From the NCBI RefSeq assembly GCF_000308495.1, contig NZ_BAFU01000244.1, positions 27,167 through 91,166 of the forward strand: a stretch of DNA of 64,000 nt. Direction: 5' to 3'. The stretch comes from Nocardia brevicatena NBRC 12119. GTDB lineage: Bacteria > Actinomycetota > Actinomycetes > Mycobacteriales > Mycobacteriaceae. Below the pieces are notes generated by a model. That model had not been told where the DNA came from. It made no database searches and saw only the letters and a program-made list of their open reading frames with translations. Below are positions 1 to 9,165 of the stretch, piece after piece. How positions within the stretch are numbered: the first letter of the stretch is position 1; every line of letters starts with the position of its first letter. The translations under genes and the position numbers were made by a program.

Positions 1-1512
1 GTGCTCGGCGCCAACCCAACCCTGTGGACCTACGTCGGTTTCCCGACGGCGACCAGGGTCGTGTATCGCCACGGCACCGAACGGGACAAGAGGATCGCGC
101 GGATCGCCGCCGAGAAGCAGTGGGGCGCGACGATGATGCTCACCGAACCCGACGCCGGCTCCGACGTGGGCGCCGGCCGCACGAAGGCGATCCCCAACGA
201 AGACGGCACCTGGAACATCATCGGTGTCAAGCGCTTCATCACCGCGGGTGAGCACGATCTGTCGGAGAACATCATCCACCTCGTGCTGGCCAGGCCCGTG
301 GGGGTCGAAGGCACCGGAGGGCCGGGAACCAAGGGGCTCAGCCTCTTCCTCGTCCCGAAGTTCCACTTCGATCTCGAGACCGGCGAGCTCACCAGTGAGC
401 GTAACGGCGTCTACGTCACCAACGTCGAGAAGAAGATGGGTGTGAAGGTGTCGGCGACCTGCGAGATGACGCTGGGCGAGAACGAGCCGGCCCGGGGCTG
501 GCTGCTCGGCGAGGTGCACGACGGCATCAGCCAGATGTTCGAGGTGATCGAAGACGCCCGGATGATGGTCGGCTCCAAGGCGATCGCCACGCTGTCCAGC
601 GGGTACCTCAATGCGCTCGACTACGCCAAGATGCGTGTGCAGGGCGCCGACCTGACCCGTTCCTCCGATAAGTCGGCGCCCCGGGTCACCATCACTGCCC
701 ATCCTGATATCCGCAGGTCGCTGCTCACCCAGAAGTCCTACGCGGAAGGGCTTCGGTCCCTCGTCCTGTACGCGGCCTCCTGGCAGGACGATGTCGCCAT
801 CGGAAGCGCCGCCGGCGCCGACACGGCGCTCGCCGAGGCCGTCAACGATCTGCTCCTACCGGTGGTCAAAGGGTACGGTTCCGAGCGTGCGTGGACGGTG
901 CTCGGTACGGAATGTCTGCAGACCTTCGGAGGATCGGGCTATCTCCAGGACTATCCGCTCGAGCAGTACGTGCGCGACGCCAAGATCGACACCGTCTACG
1001 AGGGCACGACCGCTATCCAGGCCCAGGACCTGTTCTTCCGCAAAATCGTCAGGAACAAGGGCATGGCATTCGGACACCTGGTCCGGGAGATGTCGTCGTT
1101 CGCCGACGGTCCGGCCGCGGTCAGCGAGCTGGCATTCGAACGCGATCTCCTGCTCGAGGCAGTGGGCGGTGTCTCGGCGACCGTCGAGAAGATGACCGCC
1201 GACCTCGTCGGCGCGAACCCGGCGGTCGACGGTGGCGACGAGAAGAACGTCTACAAGGTCGGGCTCAACGCGACCCGGCTGCTCTACGCGCTGGGCGACG
1301 TTCTCGTCGCCTGGCTGCTGCTGCGCAGCGCCGTGATCGCCTTGCGTGCCCTGGCTTCGGAGCTTTCGGCGGACGAGAAGTCCTTCTATGAGGGCAAGGT
1401 GGCCGCGGCCCGATTCTTCGCCCGCAATGTCTTGCCCGTCACGGTCGCCGAGTGCCGGATCGCCGATGCGGTGGATGTTTCGGTCATGAGCCTGGGGGAA
1501 GCGGCCTTCTGA
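1..1512 (+). CDS. acyl-CoA dehydrogenase, FadE5-like (5'-truncated by window edge)
   Basis: Flavoenzyme that oxidises acyl-CoA to 2-enoyl-CoA in beta-oxidation. The frame is open at base 1 and the visible 503 residues align with FadE5-type enzymes from about residue 110 onward, so the true start lies upstream and the GTG at base 1 is probably internal. Visible signatures are [16 protein letters not shown] (about residues 48-63), the [15 protein letters not shown] stretch, and near residues 317-349 the [15 protein letters not shown] and [11 protein letters not shown] segments that carry the FAD-contact and catalytic-base region. The C-terminal EAAF is typical of this long (about 600-residue) subfamily. 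A stem-loop follows the stop. The family assignment is firm; the substrate is unknown. Confidence 0.93.
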   Translation: MLGANPTLWTYVGFPTATRVVYRHGTERDKRIARIAAEKQWGATMMLTEPDAGSDVGAGRTKAIPNEDGTWNIIGVKRFITAGEHDLSENIIHLVLARPVGVEGTGGPGTKGLSLFLVPKFHFDLETGELTSERNGVYVTNVEKKMGVKVSATCEMTLGENEPARGWLLGEVHDGISQMFEVIEDARMMVGSKAIATLSSGYLNALDYAKMRVQGADLTRSSDKSAPRVTITAHPDIRRSLLTQKSYAEGLRSLVLYAASWQDDVAIGSAAGADTALAEAVNDLLLPVVKGYGSERAWTVLGTECLQTFGGSGYLQDYPLEQYVRDAKIDTVYEGTTAIQAQDLFFRKIVRNKGMAFGHLVREMSSFADGPAAVSELAFERDLLLEAVGGVSATVEKMTADLVGANPAVDGGDEKNVYKVGLNATRLLYALGDVLVAWLLLRSAVIALRALASELSADEKSFYEGKVAAARFFARNVLPVTVAECRIADAVDVSVMSLGEAAF

Positions 1513-1531
1513 CGCGCTGACGGACGAGGAA

Positions 1532-1562
1532 GGGCGCATCCGATATCCAATCGGGTGCGTCC
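1532..1562 (+). terminator. stem-loop after acyl-CoA dehydrogenase
   Basis: A 13-bp RNA stem (1532-1544 with 1550-1562, two G-U pairs, 5-nt loop) starts 20 bases after the stop codon. There is no clear U-tract, as is common in actinomycetes. It probably ends the fadE transcript. The remaining bases to 1808 show no convincing gene. Confidence 0.5.
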
Positions 1563-1808
1563 TCCCATTGTCTGCCCGCCTGATTCGCGTGGGAGTTGCC
1601 TCAGCACTCGTAGATGTCACGGCGGCACCGGATTCGGAGCCGCCACAGTACTCGTGCACGAGCGGACGGAACTGGTCTGTGATCACGCGTTCGACCTCGG
1701 GCGGATACGGCGTCGTGGCCGTGGACGAGGAAGGTCGGGGCCGATGGGTCGTACCGGCACCGTGCTGCCCACCCAGGCCGCGCGCCGCGTCGGATCACCA
1801 GCCGGTGG

Positions 1809-3941
1809 TCACTGGTCGCGCACGATGAACAGTGCGTCGACCGCGAGTAGACCGTTGTCGGTGACGAGGAGTGGGTTGACGTCCAGGGACTCGAGCCAGT
1901 CGTGACAGGCCGCGGCGAGGCGTCCGAATCCGACCAGGAGATCGGCCAGCTCGGACAGATGCCAGGGCGCGGATCCCCGGTAGCCGTGCATGACGTGCAG
2001 CTCGCGGAACTCCTCGATGAGTGCCTCGGCGTCGGTCCTGGTCAACGGCGCCGGGCGGCCGCCGACTCGCTCGAGGACCTCGGCCAGGATGCCGCCGATG
2101 CCCAGGACCACCATCGGGCCGAGTTCGCTGCCGCCCTCGACGCCGATGAGCAGTTCGCCGCGCGCGGCGGCCATCGGCTGCACGGCGACGGTCTCGGACA
2201 GGCTGTGGCGCTGCGCGATCGCACGCATATCGGCCACCGCGCGGTCGAGATCGGCCCGCCCGACGTTCAGGGTGACCGCGCCGAGTTCCGTCCGGTGCGG
2301 CACATCCGCGAGCTTCACCGCGTACGGGCCGTCGAAGGACGGTGCGACCCGCGCTCCGGCCTCGACGGCGCAATACGGTGCGGTCGGGATGTCGAACTGT
2401 GTCAGCAGGTCCATGGCCTGCGCGAACGGGAGGAACCGGCGGCCGTCGGCGGTGTGGGGGAGGGGGCCCGGCGGCAGGGGCAGGGCTGGCACGCGCTCGG
2501 CTCGAGGCCGTGGCGTCGCTCGGTCGCGGACGAACACTCCCATCGTGTGGAGGCCGCGCAGGGTTCCGCGCAACCCGTAGCCGATCGCGACGCTACCGTC
2601 GGTGCCGATCACCTTCTGCGCGTATGCGCCGACCGGCCCCGCGCCTGCCGCGATCGCGACCGGCTTCCCGTAGCGACGGGCGGCGACCGCGACATCGTCG
2701 ATGAGACGGCGGTAGACAGGGGAGTCGTCGCCCTCGCCCCACATGTTGACGAACACGACCGCGTCGAGTTCGGGGGATCCGACATAGCGGTCGACGATGT
2801 CGGTCCAGAACGTTGCGCCGAATCCGGTGGTGTCCAAGGGGTTGGGGACGGTGATGCTCGGAATCGTCGACGCGACCCAGTCGGCGAGGTCGTCGAGCGG
2901 CGGCAGGGTGAGTCCTTCCGCTTCGGCCAGGTCGTAGGCCAGCGAGGCGAAGCCTCCGGTTCCGGCGACGACGCCCAAGCGCTCGACGGTATTCCACTTC
3001 GCCGGGTCGAGCTGGTCGACGGTCGAGAGCCGATCCACGAGTTCTTCGAGGTCGTAGGCGAGTTGGATCCCCGCGTGCCGGAACGCGACGTCGTAGGCCC
3101 AGGAGCTTCCGGCCAGCGCTCCGGTGTGGGACGCCGCCATCTGCTGGGTGCGGCTGTTTCGGGCGAGTTTGAGCGCGACGATCGGCTTTCCCGCGTCCAG
3201 GCAGCGCCGCGCCGCGCGGAAGAACGTCTCAGGCCTGCGGATTCCCTCGACGATCAGGCCGATGGCGGTGGTCTCCGGGTCGGCGGCCAGGAAATCGAGG
3301 TAGTCGGCGATATCGGTGGTCGCCTCGTTGCCCGCCGAGATCAGTCGCGAAATGCCCGTACCGGTCCGCAGTCGGGCGGCGATGGCGACGCCGCCGATCA
3401 TCGCACCGCTATGGGAGACGATGGACACGCCACCGGCGGGCGGCCGGTAGTCCGCCGAGGCGGTCAGGTTCAGACTCCGTGGGACGCTGATGTAGCCCAG
3501 GCTGTTGGGGCCGACCACGGCCATCCCCCCGCGTTCGGCGGCGGCTTCCAGCCGGTGCTGTAGGGCGGCGCCGTCCCCGCCGACCTCGGAGAAGCCGGCG
3601 GCATAGACGACCAGTCCGCCGCAGTCGAGTGAGGCGCACTCCTCGGCCAGCGTCACCGTGCGCTCGGCGGACATCACCGACAGCACGACATCGATCGGTT
3701 CGGGAACATCGGAGATCGAGCGGTAGGCCGGGACGCCGAGAACGGTAGGTGCCGTCGGGTGTACGAAGTGCACCTTCGCGCCGCTGTTGAGCGTCGGCCG
3801 GATGAAGGGTGCGACCGGGGACCTGTCGCTGAGTCCGACGATCGCGATCGTCGACGGGTTCAGCACCCGGTCGAGGGATGCCGCCGGGCGAACGCCGGTT
3901 TCCTCGGTGCGGGGCGCACCGCCGTCCGAGATAAGGGTCAT
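1809..3941 (-). CDS. acyl-CoA synthetase, NDP-forming (acetate-CoA ligase family)
   Basis: A 710-residue fused alpha-beta CoA ligase that makes acyl-CoA from acid, CoA and nucleotide through a phosphohistidine. Residues about 24-300 form the CoA-binding and ligase-CoA domains: TIAIVGLSDR at 31-40, GPNSLGYIS at 144-152 and the phosphohistidine motif ASHTGALAG with His272. From about residue 490 an ATP-grasp domain follows (PHRTELGAV, then LIGVEGGSELGPMVVLGIGG) and the protein ends DVNPLLVTDNGLLAVDA, typical of the family. It is transcribed divergently from the hydrolase at 4240. The product acyl-CoA would feed the neighbouring beta-oxidation enzymes. The substrate cannot be read from sequence. 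Confidence 0.9.
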   Translation of the reverse strand: MTLISDGGAPRTEETGVRPAASLDRVLNPSTIAIVGLSDRSPVAPFIRPTLNSGAKVHFVHPTAPTVLGVPAYRSISDVPEPIDVVLSVMSAERTVTLAEECASLDCGGLVVYAAGFSEVGGDGAALQHRLEAAAERGGMAVVGPNSLGYISVPRSLNLTASADYRPPAGGVSIVSHSGAMIGGVAIAARLRTGTGISRLISAGNEATTDIADYLDFLAADPETTAIGLIVEGIRRPETFFRAARRCLDAGKPIVALKLARNSRTQQMAASHTGALAGSSWAYDVAFRHAGIQLAYDLEELVDRLSTVDQLDPAKWNTVERLGVVAGTGGFASLAYDLAEAEGLTLPPLDDLADWVASTIPSITVPNPLDTTGFGATFWTDIVDRYVGSPELDAVVFVNMWGEGDDSPVYRRLIDDVAVAARRYGKPVAIAAGAGPVGAYAQKVIGTDGSVAIGYGLRGTLRGLHTMGVFVRDRATPRPRAERVPALPLPPGPLPHTADGRRFLPFAQAMDLLTQFDIPTAPYCAVEAGARVAPSFDGPYAVKLADVPHRTELGAVTLNVGRADLDRAVADMRAIAQRHSLSETVAVQPMAAARGELLIGVEGGSELGPMVVLGIGGILAEVLERVGGRPAPLTRTDAEALIEEFRELHVMHGYRGSAPWHLSELADLLVGFGRLAAACHDWLESLDVNPLLVTDNGLLAVDALFIVRDQ

Positions 3942-4239
3942 GGTGTGGTCTTTCGGTCGGGTGTCCAGACGTCGGATGAAGTACTTCGGGAATGTCCTGT
4001 GCGGACGGAAACGGCGTGGTCACCGCGGTGCCCACGCTCGCCGTGCGCTTCGGCGGTGGCGCACAGCAGCGGTTCGATTGTGCCGAAATCTACCACCGTG
4101 AACAGTCGTTATGGTCCTTTTTGTGGAAAGATCCAAAAAATGCAGGAAAATCAGTACAAAAGTTAGTGGTAACTATGTAAGCTGGCTCACAGCCCGGCGA
4201 AAGATGGCGCCGGGATTCGATGTCACATCCGGAGGACCC

Positions 4240-5136
4240 ATGGCCAGGACCGAGGCACTCGCCCGCGCCGAGAAGATGTATCTGGACGGCTTTCCCGATC
4301 CGGCGACGGCGACGATCGAGGATCTGCGCGAGGCGTATGACCGACTGTTGCTGCAGTTCGCCCTTCCCGAGGACGTCGTGCCCGTAGCAGCCGCGGCAGG
4401 CGGCGTTCCCATTCTGTCCGTTACGGCGAAAGGCGCCGCGCGAGACAAGGTGCTCGTGTGGTTCCACGGCGGCGGCTACTCGATGGGCAGCGCCCGCGGC
4501 TTCCAGGACCTCGGTCACACCCTGTCGCGGGCCGCGGGCGTGACCGTCGTGCTGGTCGACTACCGGCTCGCGCCGGAGAACGCCTTCCCCGCCGCCATCG
4601 ACGACGGTGCCGCGGTGCTCACGGCGCTGGTATCGGAGTACGGCACGGGCAATATCGTGGTCGGTGGCGATTCCGCCGGCGGCGGCCTGGCTCTCGCCAC
4701 GCTCACCGTGCTGCGCGACAAGGGCGAACTTCTGCCCGCATCTGCGGTTTTCATCTCCCCGCTGCTCGACCTCACCGCAAGCGGTGCCAGCGTAGACGAG
4801 TTCGACGGTAAGGACATCGCCGTCTCGCGCGGGTCGATCCTCAACATCAGCGGGGCCTATCTGCAGGGGCACGATCCTAAGGATCCGCTCGTGTCGCCAC
4901 TGTTCGGTGACCTGCGTGCATTGCCGCCCGCGCTGTTCATGGTCGGTTCCGGCGAGGTGCTCCTCGACGACTCCCGCCGCGCGGCGGCCGCGATCACCGC
5001 CGCGGGCGGGGCAGCGAGCGTCTCGGTCTACGACGACATGGTCCACGTGTGGCCGTTGTTCTCGGCGATCCTGCCGGAGGGTATCCAGGCAGCCGACGAG
5101 GCCGGATCGTTCATCCGTAAGAACTTCGGGATCTGA
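4240..5136 (+). CDS. alpha/beta hydrolase, HSL/acetyl-esterase type
   Basis: A 298-residue serine hydrolase of the hormone-sensitive-lipase family. The oxyanion motif HGGG is at 76-79, the nucleophile elbow GGDSAGG has Ser145, the acid is Asp243 or Asp244 in EVLLDDS, and the base is His269 in DDMVHVWPLF. The start is the ATG at 4240 because GGAGG lies five bases upstream; the open frame reaches back to 4111 but that extension is basic and unlike the family. It probably hydrolyses an ester or lactone. It is one of four paralogues in the first 27 kb. A strong hairpin follows it. Confidence 0.92.
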   Translation: MARTEALARAEKMYLDGFPDPATATIEDLREAYDRLLLQFALPEDVVPVAAAAGGVPILSVTAKGAARDKVLVWFHGGGYSMGSARGFQDLGHTLSRAAGVTVVLVDYRLAPENAFPAAIDDGAAVLTALVSEYGTGNIVVGGDSAGGGLALATLTVLRDKGELLPASAVFISPLLDLTASGASVDEFDGKDIAVSRGSILNISGAYLQGHDPKDPLVSPLFGDLRALPPALFMVGSGEVLLDDSRRAAAAITAAGGAASVSVYDDMVHVWPLFSAILPEGIQAADEAGSFIRKNFGI

Positions 5137-5230
5137 GCGCCGGCAGCCGCCGAATAGTACCGGCGAACCCGATATCGCACGACAGCCACCCTGCCGGCGA
5201 CACATTCGCGGCCGCCGCGAACCGATCCAC

Positions 5231-5268
5231 CCGCGGGCGTCGCGCCTATCGCGGCGCGACACCCGCGG
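5231..5268 (+). terminator. strong stem-loop between hydrolase and flavin reductase
   Basis: Bases 5231-5246 pair with 5253-5268 in a 16-bp GC-rich stem with one G-U pair and a 6-nt loop, lying between the stop at 5136 and the next start at 5300. It could terminate or attenuate read-through. Confidence 0.6.
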
Positions 5269-5299
5269 TTAGACCCTCACGTACGAAAGGACACCCGAG

Positions 5300-5788
5300 A
5301 TGTCCGACCAGCAGTTGCTCGACATCACCGCACGATTCCGCAACGCGATGGCCGCGGTGTGCACGCCGGTCGCGGTCGTGACCGCCATGGACGGCGCGCG
5401 CCCGCACGGCACGACCGTGAGCGCCTTCGCCTCCCTGTCGATGTCACCGCCCTCCCTGCTGGTATCGCTGGACCAGGGCTCGGAGTTGTTGAGCCTGATC
5501 CTCCAAGCGAGGATCTTCGGCATCAATGTTCTGGGTAGCGCGCAGTCCGCACTCGCGGCGCAGTTCGCGCGCAAGGGCAAGGACAAATTCCTCGACGTCG
5601 CCTGGCGGACCGACCACGGCGTGCCCCGTATCGCGGGCGTTCCGCACTGGGTGGCCGCCGAGGTGATGGACACCGCGACGGTCGCCGATCACACGATCGT
5701 GTTCGGACGTGCCCTCGCTGTCGAAAGCGAGATCGTGCCGCCGCTGACCTATCACGACCGGGTGTTCGGCACCCACGCCGCACTGTAG
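5300..5788 (+). CDS. flavin reductase family protein (FMN-binding split barrel)
   Basis: A 162-residue HpaC/HsaB-like reductase that supplies reduced flavin to a two-component monooxygenase. Visible family signatures are GTTVSAFASLSMSPPSLLVS (residues about 34-53), FGINVLGSAQ, and HTIVFGRALAVE followed by PPLTYHDRVFG near the C-terminus. An AAAGGA ribosome site precedes the ATG. The enzyme begins a run of four plus-strand genes ending in the RibB-like gene. No obvious partner oxygenase of the two-component type lies nearby; the luciferase-fold enzyme at 22064 is F420-like and may not be it. Confidence 0.88.
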   Translation: MSDQQLLDITARFRNAMAAVCTPVAVVTAMDGARPHGTTVSAFASLSMSPPSLLVSLDQGSELLSLILQARIFGINVLGSAQSALAAQFARKGKDKFLDVAWRTDHGVPRIAGVPHWVAAEVMDTATVADHTIVFGRALAVESEIVPPLTYHDRVFGTHAAL

Positions 5789-5829
5789 GCGCGGGTCGAC
5801 GCTCCGAATCCGACGGAAAGACGCAGGGA

Positions 5830-6768
5830 ATGGCACAGATGAATCATTCGGGGACGGCAGTGGGTCGGAACGGGCAGGCCTGCCGGGACGAAGCCTTGGC
5901 GCGGGCATGTCAGGCCTTCGCCTCGGTCTTCGGGGACGGCAGGCTGTCACTGGTGCAACTGCGCGGCAATCTCGACACGATGATGCTCGAACCTGCACTG
6001 GACGCGGATGTTTCGGTGCAGGAGACCTCGATTGCCGGTGTGCCCGCGCTCCGGGTCGCGGCCGGGACGGACATCGACGACACCGTGCTGGTGTGGCTGC
6101 ACGGCGGGGGATATGTCATGGGCAGCGCCCACGGGTATCGGCACGCCGCCGCGGCGCTGTCGCGTGCCATGGGCTCGCTCGTCATCGTGCCCGACTATCG
6201 GCTCGCCCCGGAGTTCCTCTTCCCGGCGGCGCTGGAGGACGCGACCCGGGTGCTCGGCGCCGTAATCGCGGAGTTCGGTGCCGAGCGCACCGTTATCGGT
6301 GGCGACTCCGCCGGCGGCGGATTGACGGTCGCCACCCTGATCGCGTCACGTGACAGCGGTGCCCCCTTGCCCGGGGCCGCGGCAGTGGTCTCACCTCTGG
6401 CGGATTTCACCATTTCCGGAGCCAGTGTCGTGACCAATCGCGATACCGACCCCGTGATTACCGAACGTTCACTCGGATTGCTGGCCTCCACCTATCTTCA
6501 GGGCCACGACCGTCTCGATCCCCTCGCGTCCCCGGTCTTCGGCGACCTGGCCGGGCTTCCGCCGATCCTGCTGCTCGTCAGCGACAGCGAGATCCTGCTC
6601 GACGACGCGGTACGCATCCACGATGCGGTGCAGGTCGCGGGTGGATCGAGCGCTCTGTCCGTCCACCCGGACACCTGCCACGCGTGGACCCTGTTCACCG
6701 ACTTCCTCCCGCAGGCACGCGAAGGCGTCGCCGAGATCGCCGATTTCTTCCGAAAGGTTCTGCCATGA
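5830..6768 (+). CDS. alpha/beta hydrolase, HSL/acetyl-esterase type
   Basis: A 312-residue paralogue of the hydrolase at 4240. HGGG is at 91-94, GGDSAGG gives Ser160, the acid is Asp258 or Asp259 in EILLDDA, and the base is His284 in TCHAWTLF. The last bases overlap the next gene as ATGA, so the two are translationally coupled. The pairing with an enoyl-CoA hydratase/isomerase suggests that the released acid enters CoA metabolism. The first ATG is used; a second Met lies three residues in. Confidence 0.92.
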   Translation: MAQMNHSGTAVGRNGQACRDEALARACQAFASVFGDGRLSLVQLRGNLDTMMLEPALDADVSVQETSIAGVPALRVAAGTDIDDTVLVWLHGGGYVMGSAHGYRHAAAALSRAMGSLVIVPDYRLAPEFLFPAALEDATRVLGAVIAEFGAERTVIGGDSAGGGLTVATLIASRDSGAPLPGAAAVVSPLADFTISGASVVTNRDTDPVITERSLGLLASTYLQGHDRLDPLASPVFGDLAGLPPILLLVSDSEILLDDAVRIHDAVQVAGGSSALSVHPDTCHAWTLFTDFLPQAREGVAEIADFFRKVLP

Positions 6769-7535
6769 GTGTGAGCGTCGACGACGATGCCGCGGTGCGG
6801 TACATCCTGATCGACCGTCCCGAGCGTATGAACGCGGTCGACAAGGACACGCTCCACCGACTCGCCGACGCGATAGAGAGCGCGGGCGAGGACCCCGCTG
6901 TGCGCGCGATCGTGTTGTCGGGGACCGGCCGGGCCTTCTGCGCCGGGGGAGATCTCGAGGTCGAGGACCCGCTCTCGGTCGAAAACACCGTGAGCACCTC
7001 CGACGCCGCGAACCGGTGCATCTCGGCGATCGTCGGTGTCCCGCGTCCGGTCGTCACCGCGGTTCGCGGACCGGCCGTCGGCGTGGGCGTGTCGCTCGCG
7101 CTGGCGGCGGATTTCACCGTCGCCCGTTCCGACGCCTTCTTCTCCATGCCGTTCACCTCGGTCGGACTGATGCCGGACGGCGGCGCCACGACGCTGGTCG
7201 CCGCCTCTGTCGGGCGCGCGGTCGCGATGCGGATGTCACTGCTCGGCGAGCGTCTGAGCGCGACCGATGCGGCTCGGATGGGCCTGGTGGCCGCGGTACA
7301 CGAACCCGATGTCTTCGAATCCGAACTCGCGAAGCTCACCGCGCGATTGACGAAAATCTCCTCCGAGGCGCTTGACGAAACCAAACGCGCGGTCAACGAC
7401 GCGAGTCTGACCGAACTCGGCGCCGCCTTCACCCGTGAGCGCGCCGGTCAGATTCGGCTCACCACCACGGACGGTTTCCGCGCCGCCATCGCGGCATTCA
7501 CGGCGAAACGAGCCAGGCCGAAGACCGGAGTATGA
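6765..7535 (+). CDS. enoyl-CoA hydratase/isomerase family protein
   Basis: A 256-residue crotonase-fold enzyme. The start is the ATG that overlaps the upstream stop (ATGA); longer in-frame reading is just the previous gene's shadow. Oxyanion-hole segments are FCAGGDL (58-64) and RGPAVGVGVSLALAADF (101-117). The loop reads MPFTSVGLMPDGGAT: the Glu usual in hydratases (PE) is Phe130 here, while the PDGG with Asp138 resembles PaaG-type isomerases. Isomerase activity is therefore at least as likely as hydration. Substrate unknown. Confidence 0.88.
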   Translation: MSVSVDDDAAVRYILIDRPERMNAVDKDTLHRLADAIESAGEDPAVRAIVLSGTGRAFCAGGDLEVEDPLSVENTVSTSDAANRCISAIVGVPRPVVTAVRGPAVGVGVSLALAADFTVARSDAFFSMPFTSVGLMPDGGATTLVAASVGRAVAMRMSLLGERLSATDAARMGLVAAVHEPDVFESELAKLTARLTKISSEALDETKRAVNDASLTELGAAFTRERAGQIRLTTTDGFRAAIAAFTAKRARPKTGV

Positions 7536-7548
7536 ACTGGGAGTGGCA

Positions 7549-8187
7549 ATGTCGGTAGCCGAGATCAAGCACCTTTCCCCAATGGATGTACGGCAGACCG
7601 GCCGGGCCCGTGTCGAGCAGGCCTTGGTCGACCTCGCCGCGGGCCGGTCGATCGTCCTGTTCGACCCCGCATGCGGGGAGGCCAGTCTCGTAGCGGCTGC
7701 CGAGTTCGTGACCACAGGCTCGGTGTCGTTCATGATCCGCCACACCTCGGGCTTCGTGAAGGTCGCGGTCCCGGAGGAGGACTGCGTCCGGCTGCTGCTG
7801 CCGCCGATGTGGCAGTTCGGCGACTTCGGCGCGAGTTCCGTGCCGGCCGTGACCGTGGACGCCGTGGAAGGGACAGGCACCGGAATCTCCGCGGCCGACC
7901 GCGCGCAGACGATCCGGACCATCGCCGACCCGGCCACCGTTCCCCCCGCGTTGTCCAGGCCGGGGCATATCGCCCCGATCATCGCTCGGCGTAACGGGAC
8001 CGGAGTGGCCGAGTCGGTCGTGCGGCTTCTGCGAGTCGCCGGCCTGCGCCCGATGGCGGCCCTGTGCGAACTGGTCTCCCCGACGGCTCCGGCCAGGATG
8101 GCGGGCGAGCAGGAAAGCATCGATTTCGCGCGCGATCATGCGATGACCTTCGTTTCGGTATCCGATGTGGTGATCTCCACGTATTGA
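7549..8187 (+). CDS. RibB-like (DHBP synthase fold) protein with altered active site
   Basis: A 212-residue full-length homologue of 3,4-dihydroxy-2-butanone-4-phosphate synthase, retaining SAADR (114-118), RPGH (137-140) and the AGLRPMAALCEL region. The catalytic loop that reads RENEGD in true RibB reads ACGEAS here (41-46): Arg, the first Glu and Asp are lost. The metal-binding His of the GHTEA motif aligns with Val153. It is thus unlikely to make the riboflavin precursor in the standard way. The start ATG at 7549 lies 13 bases after the crotonase stop, in the same operon. It may be a repurposed enzyme or a binding protein for a small sugar phosphate or ketone; function unknown. Confidence 0.82.
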   Translation: MSVAEIKHLSPMDVRQTGRARVEQALVDLAAGRSIVLFDPACGEASLVAAAEFVTTGSVSFMIRHTSGFVKVAVPEEDCVRLLLPPMWQFGDFGASSVPAVTVDAVEGTGTGISAADRAQTIRTIADPATVPPALSRPGHIAPIIARRNGTGVAESVVRLLRVAGLRPMAALCELVSPTAPARMAGEQESIDFARDHAMTFVSVSDVVISTY

Positions 8188-8251
8188 CTCCCGGATCCCG
8201 ATCCTCCGACCGGCGCATACGGCTCGGTGGTACTCGGTCGAGGGAAATCCC

Positions 8252-8385
8252 TTGTCTTTCGTTGTGACCCCACCATGCTGTATCGATGCCACCTGCGTGC
8301 AGGTGTGCCCTGTCAACCGCATCCGCTCACCCCGGACGATGCGGGCTTTTGCACCACCGAAATGCTGGGGCTGCCCCACAAGTCG
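8252..8385 (+). pseudogene. N-terminal remnant of an FprB-like ferredoxin/ferredoxin-NADP reductase
   Basis: A TTG-started frame reads VVTPPCCIDATCVQVCPVN, matching the first [Fe-S] cysteine cluster of actinobacterial FprB-type proteins. The similarity then moves by one base into another frame (HPLTPDDAGFCTTEMLG), which is the expected continuation. Nothing of the second cluster or the reductase domain follows. This is a frameshifted, truncated relic. Confidence 0.7.
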
Positions 8386-9047
8386 TGGCGCGGGGTGGAG
8401 CATGCTCATCCCGCAGCCATGGATTCGCTCCTACGACGGCAAGCATCGCAGGCTCGACGAGATGCTCGGTCTCGGCTTTGCCCTGTCGGCAGGTCGCCGA
8501 ACGCAACGGCGGCCGCCCGCCGGCGACGAGTTTGACGAAGTGGGCCAAAGCAGCAGGACCGGGAAACGACACCGGTCCGCTCACGACCGCCGAGACCGTC
8601 GAGGAGCTCCGACGGGTCGAGGGCGAGGACTCCGCGTATCGTCCCGGTCCTGGTGTTTTGGAGAAGGTGGACGCAGCGCTCGAACGGCAGCCCGGCAGCG
8701 CCGCCGACGTACTCGACAGTGTTATGCCCATCCCCCTCGAGACCACGCACGCCGAAGGGCGTCCCGATCAGGGAGCCGAGCGCGACGGTGCCATCGCCGC
8801 AGATCCGGATCCGCGAAACGACGCACAGGAGCAGGCGGTACACCAGGGCCCGGAGCCGGTCACCGACAATGCCGATCCCGCCGGCTCGGAGTCGGTGCAG
8901 CTATCCTCGACTGCCACTGCCGTGGACCCGCCGGAAGGAGCGCAAGTTGCTCACAAGCGCACTCCTCGCCTACGGGCGCTGGTCACCACGATGAGCGAGA
9001 AGGTGCGTGCGCTGGGCAACCTTGTCAAGGTTTACCCCGGTCGATAG
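8286..9047 (+). CDS. hypothetical acidic protein (doubtful 5' part)
   Basis: A 253-residue open frame without recognised domain. The first 80 residues lie over the ferredoxin relic and look non-coding. From about base 8540 the frame has strongly GC-rich third positions and an acidic, Pro/Ala-rich composition (ETVEELRRVEGEDSAY), ending with a basic tail (SEKVRALGNLVKVYPGR). Real coding of at least the latter part is likely, but the start is unknown. It could be the tail of a disrupted gene. Confidence 0.35.
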   Translation: MPPACRCALSTASAHPGRCGLLHHRNAGAAPQVVARGGACSSRSHGFAPTTASIAGSTRCSVSALPCRQVAERNGGRPPATSLTKWAKAAGPGNDTGPLTTAETVEELRRVEGEDSAYRPGPGVLEKVDAALERQPGSAADVLDSVMPIPLETTHAEGRPDQGAERDGAIAADPDPRNDAQEQAVHQGPEPVTDNADPAGSESVQLSSTATAVDPPEGAQVAHKRTPRLRALVTTMSEKVRALGNLVKVYPGR

Positions 9048-9165
9048 GTCCTGTGTGGGGTGGGCGGAAGAGCCGGTCCTGCTGTGGAATGCCGTAAACG
9101 ATGAACGCCGCGGGCCGGGCGTTCTCCGGGGCCGTGCGCGGACTCGCCATCGGGGCGTGGAGGGA

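Noticed and set aside
1902-3563. 553-codon plus-strand open frame opposite the NDP-forming CoA ligase
   Set aside because: Antisense shadow; the minus strand carries all family motifs.
5300-8187. Riboflavin biosynthesis operon (flavin reductase plus RibB)
   Set aside because: No other rib gene is present and the RibB-like protein lacks catalytic residues.
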